Below, in pieces: positions 1-4,706 of a DNA stretch of 6,218 nucleotides (its first letter is position 1; each line of letters begins with the position of its first letter). Position numbers and translations under genes: made by a program. The notes under the pieces are model-generated. The model worked only from the letters and a program-made list of their open reading frames with translations. It did no database searches and had not been told where the DNA came from. Source of the stretch: Oscillospiraceae bacterium (lineage in GTDB: Bacteria; Bacillota; Clostridia; Oscillospirales; Acutalibacteraceae); the NCBI GenBank assembly GCA_902796535.1, contig CADBPL010000134.1, positions 1 to 6,218 on the forward strand, given 5' to 3'.

Positions 1-42
1 ACCCTTATAGGGTCCGAGCAAACCACTAGTTTACTAGTGGTT
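1..42. repeat. Paired palindromes, possible end of an IS200/IS605-like element
   Basis: Two inverted repeats lie close together. ACCCT/AGGGT (1-5 with 9-13, three bases between) sits on the window edge. AACCACTAGT (21-30) pairs perfectly with ACTAGTGGTT (33-42) around a 2-base centre, so a 9-bp stem with a 4-base loop is realistic. No coding sequence is visible. Subterminal hairpins of this kind are recognised by Y1 transposases of the IS200/IS605 family, and such elements also carry a terminator-like hairpin near one end, as seen just to the right (58-88). No transposase gene is in view, so the assignment is inference. An orphan REP-like or terminator sequence would look the same. Confidence 0.45.
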
Positions 43-57
43 CTGATTTCTTGTTTC

Positions 58-88
58 GGAGCTGCCTTAGCGCGACAGCCCCTTTTTT
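58..88 (+). terminator. Hairpin with T-tract, candidate intrinsic terminator
   Basis: GGAGCTG (58-64) can pair with CAGCCCC (76-82) with a single A-C mismatch, and six T residues follow at 83-88. This would stop plus-strand transcription coming from the left edge. Read on the minus strand the same stem has a G-U wobble instead of the mismatch and is therefore more stable, but no T-tract follows there. It may instead be the protective hairpin of the possible insertion-sequence end at 1-42. Confidence 0.4.
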
Positions 89-113
89 GTATCAATGCAG
101 GATGATTTGTCAA
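86..113 (-). promoter_or_regulatory. Weak candidate promoter reading off the left edge
   Basis: On the minus strand a perfect -35 hexamer TTGACA (113-108) is followed after 16 nt by TACAAA (91-86), which matches four of six bases of the -10 consensus. It lies downstream of the secreted-enzyme gene and would transcribe the palindromes and whatever lies left of the window. One good hexamer in an AT-rich gap can occur by chance, so this is a low-confidence call. Confidence 0.2.
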
Positions 114-132
114 CACGTTTTTGGCTTTTTGA

Positions 133-1218
133 TTAGCGGTATTCTCCTTTGGTTGCCCAGCTCCACAGGTTGGTGAGGATCAGGTTCAGGCTGTGGAAGA
201 AGTAATGCACCCGGCGGGAGATGGCGGAAAAAATGCTTTCGCGCCGGGGCTCCTTCAGTTCCATTTCCGGGCGGACGTAGCGATCGGCCGTGAAGCGGAA
301 ATCGAACCGGCAGCTGGCGTGATCGCTCAGGGGGTTGCCGTTTTCGTCAACGTACAGCTCATATTCATTCGTCAGCGCGGTCAGCTGCAGGTCGCCGTCG
401 CGGTAGAGCATCCGCTCCACCGAATCCCAATAGCCCCAGTAATCCTGATAGAGCGACGCAAAATAGTTGATCCGCTCATACTTATCTTCGCCCTGAAAAT
501 AATCGCCGTTGTTGATGACCTCGCACCACGCATCTTTAAAGCCGCCGCCCTCGATCATAATGGGATAGAGCCTGGCGTTGACGTCGCTGTGCATGACGGC
601 GTTGTAGTCGCCCGTGATCAGCACGCTGCGCCCCGCCGAGTTTTCGGTGATGTAATCGAGCAGCTGGTTGAACTGCTTGACCTTATACTGGCAGTCGATC
701 TCCGAGCCGTAGGCGTCCACGTGGATGTTGTAAAAATCGAACAGCAGCCCCTTGTAATCGACCGTGCATTTGATGAAGCCCTTGGGGGTGAGCTCATCGG
801 CGCCCTGCGTGAAAATGCCGTAGGCCTCGTTCCACGCCACGCGCTCGACGTTGTAAAGCGGATATTTGGAAAAGATGTTCAGCCCGTCGCCCACGGGGAT
901 GCCGCCGGAGGTGAAGGTCTGATAGGGGTAATTCGTCATTTGCCGCGCAAGAATGCCGTGGAACTGAAAATCCTCCTGCACGGCGATGACGTCGCACCCG
1001 CAGTTGTTGAGCACCTGACCGATCTTTTTGGTGGCGGTGGGCACGACTTTTTTGGTGGGGCTGAACGCGGACGGGATGGGCAGCCCGGCGACGTTGTAGC
1101 ACAGGAACGAAACGGTTTCGTCAACCGCCGTTTCGGTTGCCGCAAAGGCCGGAACGGCCAGCGCCGCGAGCAGCACCATGGCCAGAAAAAGGGAAAGCGA
1201 TCGTTTCAGCGTTTTCAT
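133..1218 (-). CDS. Secreted endonuclease/exonuclease/phosphatase-fold hydrolase, neutral sphingomyelinase-like
   Basis: The 361-residue product starts with a signal peptide (KR near the N-terminus, a hydrophobic stretch at residues 8-22, and VPAFA-A giving a likely cleavage after residue 26 or 27). The mature part shows the metal-dependent EEP fold motifs in order: YNVAG (N42), QEDF (E82, the expected Mg ligand), NIHVD (H166, D168), GDYN (D204, N206) and SDH (D299, H300). A KGF motif at 146-148, between the E and H motifs, also occurs in Bacillus-type sphingomyelinases, so a secreted phosphodiesterase acting on a lipid headgroup is the best guess; a secreted nuclease or other phosphatase is possible. 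Residues 311-361 are an extra basic-aromatic amphipathic tail that could touch membrane. The start is supported by GGAGG at 1225-1229, 6 nt upstream. The gene follows a repeat-filled leader and appears to be its own transcription unit. Fold confident, substrate not. Confidence 0.85.
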   Translation of the reverse strand: MKTLKRSLSLFLAMVLLAALAVPAFAATETAVDETVSFLCYNVAGLPIPSAFSPTKKVVPTATKKIGQVLNNCGCDVIAVQEDFQFHGILARQMTNYPYQTFTSGGIPVGDGLNIFSKYPLYNVERVAWNEAYGIFTQGADELTPKGFIKCTVDYKGLLFDFYNIHVDAYGSEIDCQYKVKQFNQLLDYITENSAGRSVLITGDYNAVMHSDVNARLYPIMIEGGGFKDAWCEVINNGDYFQGEDKYERINYFASLYQDYWGYWDSVERMLYRDGDLQLTALTNEYELYVDENGNPLSDHASCRFDFRFTADRYVRPEMELKEPRRESIFSAISRRVHYFFHSLNLILTNLWSWATKGEYR

Positions 1219-1238
1219 AAAAAACCTCCGACGTTTTT

Positions 1239-1319
1239 AATTAAGAGTTAAGAAGTAAGAATTAAGAGGTAGGCGTAAAAGGAAACAACCTTTTAACTCT
1301 TAATTCTGACCTCTGAACT
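1239..1319. repeat. Inverted pair of heptamer arrays in the leader of the secreted-enzyme gene
   Basis: Five heptamers (AATTAAG, AGTTAAG, AAGTAAG, AATTAAG, AGGTAGG) occupy 1239-1273. Four heptamers of the opposite orientation (TTTAACT, CTTAATT, CTGACCT, CTGAACT) occupy 1292-1319. AATTAAGAGTTAA (1239-1251) is the exact reverse complement of 1293-1305. Inside, TAAAAGG (1276-1282) pairs with CCTTTTA (1289-1295). The block lies just upstream of the Shine-Dalgarno site of the 133-1218 gene, so a minus-strand transcript starting further upstream would fold here. The sequence and pairing are seen directly; a regulatory role is only possible. Confidence 0.7.
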
Positions 1320-1335
1320 GCGAAAAGGCGGAATC

Positions 1336-1370
1336 AATTAGGAATTATGAATTAGGAATTAAGAATTAAG
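1336..1370. repeat. Heptamer array of AATTAGG/AATTAAG type
   Basis: Five consecutive 7-base units are visible: AATTAGG, AATTATG, AATTAGG, AATTAAG, AATTAAG. They are related to the units at 1239-1273 and, in reverse complement, to the CTTAATT units elsewhere in this island. Nothing suggests coding. About 15 bases of unrelated sequence separate this array from the next. Confidence 0.7.
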
Positions 1371-1385
1371 GGTGACCGATCAATC

Positions 1386-1476
1386 GCTATCCGCTATCCG
1401 CTCTCGGCCATCCGCCATCCGCTTTCCGCTCTCGGCTAACCCCAACCTCTTAACTCTTAATTCTGCCCTCTGACCT
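1386..1476. repeat. 13-unit heptamer array, left boundary of the DUF559 cassette
   Basis: Thirteen consecutive units keep perfect 7-nt phase. The first eight are variants of GCTATCC (GCTATCC twice, GCTCTCG, GCCATCC twice, GCTTTCC, GCTCTCG, GCTAACC). The next five are CCAACCT, CTTAACT, CTTAATT, CTGCCCT and CTGACCT. The sequence drifts between unit types while the 7-base spacing never slips. Positions 1433-1471 recur at 2450-2488 with one mismatch in 39, in the same orientation. No coding role is supported. Confidence 0.75.
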
Positions 1477-1483
1477 AATTCTG

Positions 1484-1617
1484 CCCTCTCCGTCACCGCC
1501 TTTGGCGGCGCCACCTCTCCCAAAGGGCGAGGCAAGAAGCGGTTCCTTTAGATCGGGTGTAAAAAGAGAGCTCTTGGCTCTCCCACAGGGAGAGCTGTCA
1601 CGAAGTGACTGAGAGGG
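1484..1617. repeat. MITE-like element copy 1 (subtype A, long form, 134 bp)
   Basis: The ends CCCTCTCCGTCAC (1484-1496) and GTGACTGAGAGGG (1605-1617) are inverted repeats matching at 12 of 13 positions. Each end carries a hairpin: GTCAC/GTGAC around GAA on the right and CCGCC/GGCGG around TTT on the left. Subtype A is defined by GGCGCCACC and CCCAAAGGG. Compared with copies 2 and 3 it has 24 extra bases (1571-1594), bounded by GAGAGCT at 1566-1572 and 1590-1596, so the shorter copies probably lost this segment by slippage. No open frame with protein-like features belongs to it. No target-site duplication was recognised. Confidence 0.7.
1561..1582 (-). terminator. Candidate intrinsic terminator inside element copy 1
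   Basis: On the minus strand GAGAGC (1582-1577) pairs with GCTCTC (1571-1566) around a 5-base loop, and TTTTT follows at 1565-1561. It lies downstream of the DUF559 gene and could end its transcript. An alternative, longer stem made by 1595-1588 with 1584-1577 uses the same bases and would compete with it. Confidence 0.4.
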
Positions 1618-1650
1618 GGAATAGAATATCATCTGCCCTCTGCCTTTTTT
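1618..1650. repeat. Linker between element copies 1 and 2
   Basis: This 33-bp stretch contains ATAGAATATCATCTG and ends in a T-run. It is nearly identical to 2287-2320, the linker between copies 3 and 4. Element plus linker is therefore a repeated unit of about 145-170 bp, and the two blocks left and right of the DUF559 gene are direct repeats of one another. Confidence 0.65.
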
Positions 1651-1651
1651 G

Positions 1652-1761
1652 CCCTCTCCGTCACCGCCTTTGGCGGCGACACCTCTCCCATAGGGCGAGG
1701 CAAGAAGCGGTTCCCTTAGATCGGGTGTAAAAAGAGGGCTGTCACGAAGTGACTGAGAGGG
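1652..1761. repeat. MITE-like element copy 2 (subtype B, 110 bp)
   Basis: It is bounded by CCCTCTCCGTCAC (1652-1664) and GTGACTGAGAGGG (1749-1761), inverted repeats matching at 12 of 13. A near-perfect 9-bp hairpin with a TTT loop spans 1660-1680. Subtype B is marked by GGCGACACC and CCCATAGGG. It differs from copy 3 at only two internal positions and the last base. It ends about 20 bp from the DUF559 stop codon, so it lies in that gene's 3' flank. Confidence 0.7.
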
Positions 1762-1762
1762 C

Positions 1763-1780
1763 AAGCCGTTTGTACGGCTT
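1763..1780 (-). terminator. Hairpin directly after the DUF559 gene
   Basis: AAGCCGT (1763-1769) and ACGGCTT (1774-1780) form a perfect 7-bp stem with a 4-base loop that begins within the TAA stop of the DUF559 gene. On the minus strand it is followed by GCCCTC rather than a T-tract, so it is at best an incomplete terminator; it could also stabilise the 3' end. Unlike the nearby elements, it has no second copy in the window. Confidence 0.4.
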
Positions 1781-2154
1781 TATTTGTCACAGAAACCCGT
1801 TGTTCTTTCTCTGATTGTTAAATCAATTTGTTCACAGACCGAATCAAATTGCGCATCAATCTCATAATTACTGAAGCGAAGAACAAACAGCCCGAGATTT
1901 TTAAGCGCCTGATCCCGTTCAAGATCGCGTGCAGCGGCTTTCTCCATATAGTGCTGGGTGCCGTCCACTTCGATCACAAGCTTCGCCTCATAACAGTAAA
2001 AATCAACGATAAAATTATTTATGATCCGTTGTTTGTAGATTTTGACAGGATAACGACGCAGGAAAAGATACCATAGCTTTCGCTCGTGCTGCGTCATATC
2101 CTTGCGCAGTTCTCTTGCACGGGGAAGCAGCTTGTTGTTTTTTGGTAATGGCAT
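1780..2154 (-). CDS. DUF559 endonuclease-like protein (PD-(D/E)XK, Vsr-like fold)
   Basis: The 124-residue product has the DUF559 layout: a basic N-terminal segment with TQHERKLW (21-28), then IVDFYC (49-54; D51), LVIEVDGTQH (59-68; E62, D64, H68), then RDLERDQALKNLG and VLRFSN (91-96). D51, E62 and D64 fit the metal site of a PD-(D/E)XK nuclease related to Vsr mismatch endonucleases. This family is usually a single compact domain of about 110-130 residues, so the gene appears complete and intact. No partner domain, transposase or methylase is fused. Start ATG at 2154 has AAAAGGA about 9 nt upstream. The gene is visibly more AT-rich than araB and recD2 and is enclosed by direct repeats, which suggests transfer. 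Its biochemical function is not established for this subgroup; nicking or cutting DNA is inference. Confidence 0.85.
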   Translation of the reverse strand: MPLPKNNKLLPRARELRKDMTQHERKLWYLFLRRYPVKIYKQRIINNFIVDFYCYEAKLVIEVDGTQHYMEKAAARDLERDQALKNLGLFVLRFSNYEIDAQFDSVCEQIDLTIRERTTGFCDK

Positions 2155-2176
2155 AGATTAGGATCCTTTTCTTTTG

Positions 2177-2286
2177 CCCTCTCCGTCACCGCCTTTGGCG
2201 GCGACACCTCTCCCATAGGGCGAGGCAAGAAGCGGTTCCTTTAGATCGGGTGTAAAAAGAGAGCTGTCACGAAGTGACTGAGAGGT
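2177..2286. repeat. MITE-like element copy 3 (subtype B, 110 bp)
   Basis: It starts with CCCTCTCCGTCAC and ends with GTGACTGAGAGG plus T, so its right terminus has lost the final base of the inverted repeat. It carries the subtype B bases and is nearly identical to copy 2, with start-to-start spacing of 525 bp. It lies about 22 bp upstream of the DUF559 start, so any transcript of that gene begun further upstream carries this folded element as its 5' leader. Confidence 0.7.
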
Positions 2287-2320
2287 GGAATAGAATATCA
2301 TCTGACCTCTGCCTCTTTTT
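2287..2320. repeat. Linker between element copies 3 and 4
   Basis: This 34-bp segment matches the 1618-1650 linker apart from a C-to-A change and a small difference in the T-run. It joins a subtype B copy to a subtype A copy, whereas the left linker joins A to B. With its neighbours it forms the right-hand half of the direct duplication around the DUF559 gene. Confidence 0.6.
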
Positions 2321-2380
2321 GCCCTCTCCGTCACCGCCTTTGGCGGCGCCACCTCTCCCAAAGGGCGAGGCAAGAAGCGG
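2321..2380. repeat. MITE-like element copy 4 (subtype A, truncated)
   Basis: Only the left 60 bp are present, from GCCCTCTCCG to CAAGAAGCGG. It has the subtype A bases GGCGCCACC and CCCAAAGGG, like copy 1. After 2380 the sequence departs from the other copies and the right terminal repeat is missing. This may be a recombination or deletion endpoint. Confidence 0.65.
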
Positions 2381-2423
2381 TGCGGTGTTGACCGCGGCAG
2401 CGTTTTGACCGGAACGCTGATGC
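2381..2423. other. Non-repeated spacer with two small hairpins
   Basis: GCGGT/ACCGC (2382-2386 with 2391-2395) and AGCGTT/AACGCT (2399-2404 with 2413-2418) form short stems. Each loop region holds a similar TTGACC motif. This lies downstream of araB on the minus strand, but no T-tract follows either stem, so neither is a convincing araB terminator. Confidence 0.35.
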
Positions 2424-2493
2424 GCTATCAGCTATCCGCTATTCGCTATCGGCTAAACCCAACCTCTTAACTCTTAATTCTGCCCTCTTAACT
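2424..2493. repeat. 10-unit heptamer array, right boundary of the DUF559 cassette, overlapping the araB 3' end
   Basis: Ten units run in 7-nt phase: GCTATCA, GCTATCC, GCTATTC, GCTATCG, GCTAAAC, CCAACCT, CTTAACT, CTTAATT, CTGCCCT, CTTAACT. The order of unit types is the same as at 1386-1476. The 39 bp at 2450-2488 match 1433-1471 with one mismatch. The array runs about 20 bp into the araB reading frame and supplies its stop codon. Confidence 0.75.
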
Positions 2494-4135
2494 GTTTGAG
2501 CCTTTTCATCACGTCGTTTGCGCCGCGGCCGAAATAATCGTGCAGGATTTTATATTCAGCGTAGAGCTTGTCATAGATCGCGGCGTTTTCGGGGATGGGC
2601 TCATAGATCGTGTCCTTGACCTTGCCCATCACGCGCGCGGCCTCGAACGCGTCGTCATAGCCGCCCCTTGCGCTGCCTGCGGCGACCGCGCCGAAGATGG
2701 AGGCGCCCAGCGCGCCGCCCTGATCGGAACCGGCGATCTTGATGGGCATATTGATCACGTCGGCATAGATCTGCATGGTCATCGGGTCTTTTTGCGAAAT
2801 GCCGCCCGCGGCGTAAAACGCGTTGACCGGCACACCCTGTTCGCGGTAATTTTCAATGATCATGCGCGTGCCGTAGGCGGTGGCTTCGATGAGCGCGCGG
2901 TAAATATCCTCCGGCTTCGTGCGCAGGGTCATGCCCAGCATCATGCCGGTCAGGTCAACGTCAACGAGAACGGAACGGTTGCCGTTCCACCAGTCCAGCG
3001 CGAGCAATCCGCTTTCGCCGGGCTTTTTGCTTTCACATTTTTCACGCAGGAGCTTGTGGATATTGATCCCCTTTTCGGCGGCCTCTTTTTCATAAGACGC
3101 GGGCAGGCAGTTGTCGATGAACCAGCCGAAATGGTCGCCCACGCAGGATTGGCCCGCTTCATAGCCGTAAAGCCCGGGCATGATGCCGTCGGACACGACG
3201 CCGCAGATGCCCTTGACCTTGACCTCTTCTTCGCCCATCATCATGTGGCAGGTCGAGGTGCCCATGATGGCGAGCATTTCGCCCGCGCCGGCAATGCCCA
3301 CGGCCGGCACGAACACGTGCGCGTCAATGGTGCCGGCGGCCACAGCCGTGCCCTCTTTCAGCCCCGTGAGCGCGGCGGCTTTTGCGGTGATGGTGCCGGC
3401 GAAGGTGCCGCTGGGGATAATATCGCGCGAGAATTTTTCGTCGATCACGTGCTCCATGCGCGGGTCGAGCGCTTTAAAAAAGTCGTCGCTCGGGAAGCCG
3501 GTGGCCTTGTTCCACATGGCCTTGTAACCGGCGCAGCAGGAGTTGCGCGATTCTTTGCCGGTGAGCTGCCAGACGACCCAGTCGGTCGCCTCAATGAAGC
3601 GGTCGGTCTGCGCATAGATTTCGGGCGCTTCGTCCAGAATCTGCCACAGCTTCGGGATCGCCCATTCGGACGAGATCTTGCCGCCGTAATTGTCCAGCCA
3701 TTCTTCGCCGCGTTCGAGGGCGATCTCATTGAGCTTGGTCGCGTATTTCTGCGCGGCGTGGTGCTTCCAGAGTTTTACATAAGCGTGGGGTTCTTCAACG
3801 TATTCCGGCAGGAAGCACAGCGGTGTGCCGTCTTTTTTCGTCGGCAGCACGGTGCAGGCGGTGAAGTCGATGCCCACGCCGATGACGTCCTCAGCCGAAA
3901 CGCCCGCCTTTTGCAGCGCGTCGGGGATGGTGTGGGCGAGCACGTCGAGGTAATCCTGCGGGTGCTGCAGCGCCCAGTCCTGCCCCAATTTTTTGCCGCA
4001 GGGCAGCGCCTCGTCCATGACGGCGTGAGGGTAATCGTAAATGCTGCTTGCCAGCTCCTCGCCGGTTTGCGCGTTGACCACCAGCGCGCGGCCGGACAGC
4101 GTGCCGTAATCCAGACCGATCGTATACTTTGCCAT
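2474..4135 (-). CDS. araB: L-ribulokinase (FGGY family)
   Basis: This cytoplasmic kinase phosphorylates L-ribulose to L-ribulose 5-phosphate in L-arabinose use. The 553-residue length is close to that of known AraB proteins (about 560). Visible are the N-terminal ATPase motif IGLDYGTLSGRA (6-17), the ribulokinase-type GIDFTACTVLP (88-98), YGGKISSEW (150-158), GTIDAH with the predicted catalytic base D271, MGTSTCHMM (291-299), YEAGQSCVGD (325-334) and the FGGY C-terminal signature around AAGGISQKDPMTMQ (442-455). ATG at 4135 has GGGAGG at 4143-4148, which lies in the 15-nt gap after the DUF4364 stop, so it is probably co-transcribed with DUF4364 and recD2. No araA, araD, transporter or AraR-like operator is visible, which is unusual for araB. 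The last five or six codons and the stop come from heptamer-repeat sequence, beyond the conserved end of the family. Confidence 0.95.
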   Translation of the reverse strand: MAKYTIGLDYGTLSGRALVVNAQTGEELASSIYDYPHAVMDEALPCGKKLGQDWALQHPQDYLDVLAHTIPDALQKAGVSAEDVIGVGIDFTACTVLPTKKDGTPLCFLPEYVEEPHAYVKLWKHHAAQKYATKLNEIALERGEEWLDNYGGKISSEWAIPKLWQILDEAPEIYAQTDRFIEATDWVVWQLTGKESRNSCCAGYKAMWNKATGFPSDDFFKALDPRMEHVIDEKFSRDIIPSGTFAGTITAKAAALTGLKEGTAVAAGTIDAHVFVPAVGIAGAGEMLAIMGTSTCHMMMGEEEVKVKGICGVVSDGIMPGLYGYEAGQSCVGDHFGWFIDNCLPASYEKEAAEKGINIHKLLREKCESKKPGESGLLALDWWNGNRSVLVDVDLTGMMLGMTLRTKPEDIYRALIEATAYGTRMIIENYREQGVPVNAFYAAGGISQKDPMTMQIYADVINMPIKIAGSDQGGALGASIFGAVAAGSARGGYDDAFEAARVMGKVKDTIYEPIPENAAIYDKLYAEYKILHDYFGRGANDVMKRLKQLRGQN

Positions 4136-4150
4136 GTTTTTTCCTCCCTG

Positions 4151-4705
4151 TTATACTGTTAAAGACGCGATGATGCCGGAATACAGCCGCACCGGGTCCT
4201 CATAAAAATTGTTTTTTACGGTTTCCACCTGCATTTCATCCGCCACAAACACGGTCAGCCGCATGAGCTGCGCCTTGGGGTCGGACACGCTGAAGGTGAC
4301 GTTGTAGCCGCCCTCCGGCAGCTTTTCGACCTCGACGTTGTTTTCGCGTTTGCTGCGCGCGAGCGTGAGCATTTTGATGGCGGCGTTGATCGCCTTTTCA
4401 CGCACGGATTTGGGCAGCTGGCTCTCGAGCGTTTTGGCGGAGGAGCGCCCCTTTTCGGTCACGCTCAGGTATTCTTCACAGTCGATAAAATCCGACGTGA
4501 CCGAGCCGCCCGCGACCAGCTCGCTGATGGCCTGATTGAGTTCAAAATAGTTGGCCAGCCCTTTATCCTGCGAAATTTCGCAAAGCTGCGCCCGGGTGAT
4601 TTTTTCATCAATGCCGGAAAGCAGATAGCACACCAGCAGCTTGATCTCGCTGCGCGAACGCAGGCCGCCCGGCTCAATGCCTTCGTCAAATGTAAAATTA
4701 TCCAC
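4151..4705 (-). CDS. DUF4364 family protein, winged-helix-like
   Basis: The 184-residue product matches the DUF4364 family of Firmicutes in length and pattern. Residues about 18-90 read as a winged helix-turn-helix (SEIKLLVCYLLSGIDEKITR, then a second helix around FELNQAISELVAGG, then a strand pair ending YLSVTEKG). The C-terminal half (about 115-184) is an alternating-strand domain with LPEGGYNVTFSV and LMRLTVFVAD. A role as a DNA-binding regulator is plausible from the fold, but the family has no settled function. The start is GTG at 4705, chosen because GGAGGAAGG (centred on 4712-4719, inside the end of recD2) is spaced about 8 nt from it and no earlier start exists. It begins 1 nt after the helicase stop codon, which suggests translational coupling. 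Confidence 0.85.
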   Translation of the reverse strand: MDNFTFDEGIEPGGLRSRSEIKLLVCYLLSGIDEKITRAQLCEISQDKGLANYFELNQAISELVAGGSVTSDFIDCEEYLSVTEKGRSSAKTLESQLPKSVREKAINAAIKMLTLARSKRENNVEVEKLPEGGYNVTFSVSDPKAQLMRLTVFVADEMQVETVKNNFYEDPVRLYSGIIASLTV

Positions 4706-4706
4706 G

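Noticed and set aside
193..1251. Plus-strand frame of 352 codons opposite the secreted hydrolase gene
   Set aside because: The minus strand has a signal peptide, the full EEP motif set and a GGAGG site; the plus-strand product shows no motifs.
1450..1764. Minus-strand open frame of 104 codons with SQSLRDS and LLASPYGRG repeats
   Set aside because: It is the translation of element copies 1 and 2 with their linker. The repeated peptide blocks follow from the DNA repeat, and hairpins and terminal repeats explain the sequence better than a protein does.
2158..2373. Minus-strand open frame of 71 codons upstream of the DUF559 gene
   Set aside because: It is again element sequence (copies 3 and 4) read in one frame, with no convincing ribosome site or protein-like composition.
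1484..2380. CRISPR array
   Set aside because: The repeats are too long, too few and have internal inverted termini, the spacing is irregular, and one interval contains a gene. No cas genes are present.
2540..4162. Long plus-strand frame of 540 codons opposite araB
   Set aside because: It is a shadow frame caused by high GC at codon third positions. Its residues are histidine/arginine/valine-rich with no family motifs, while the opposite strand encodes a clear ribulokinase.
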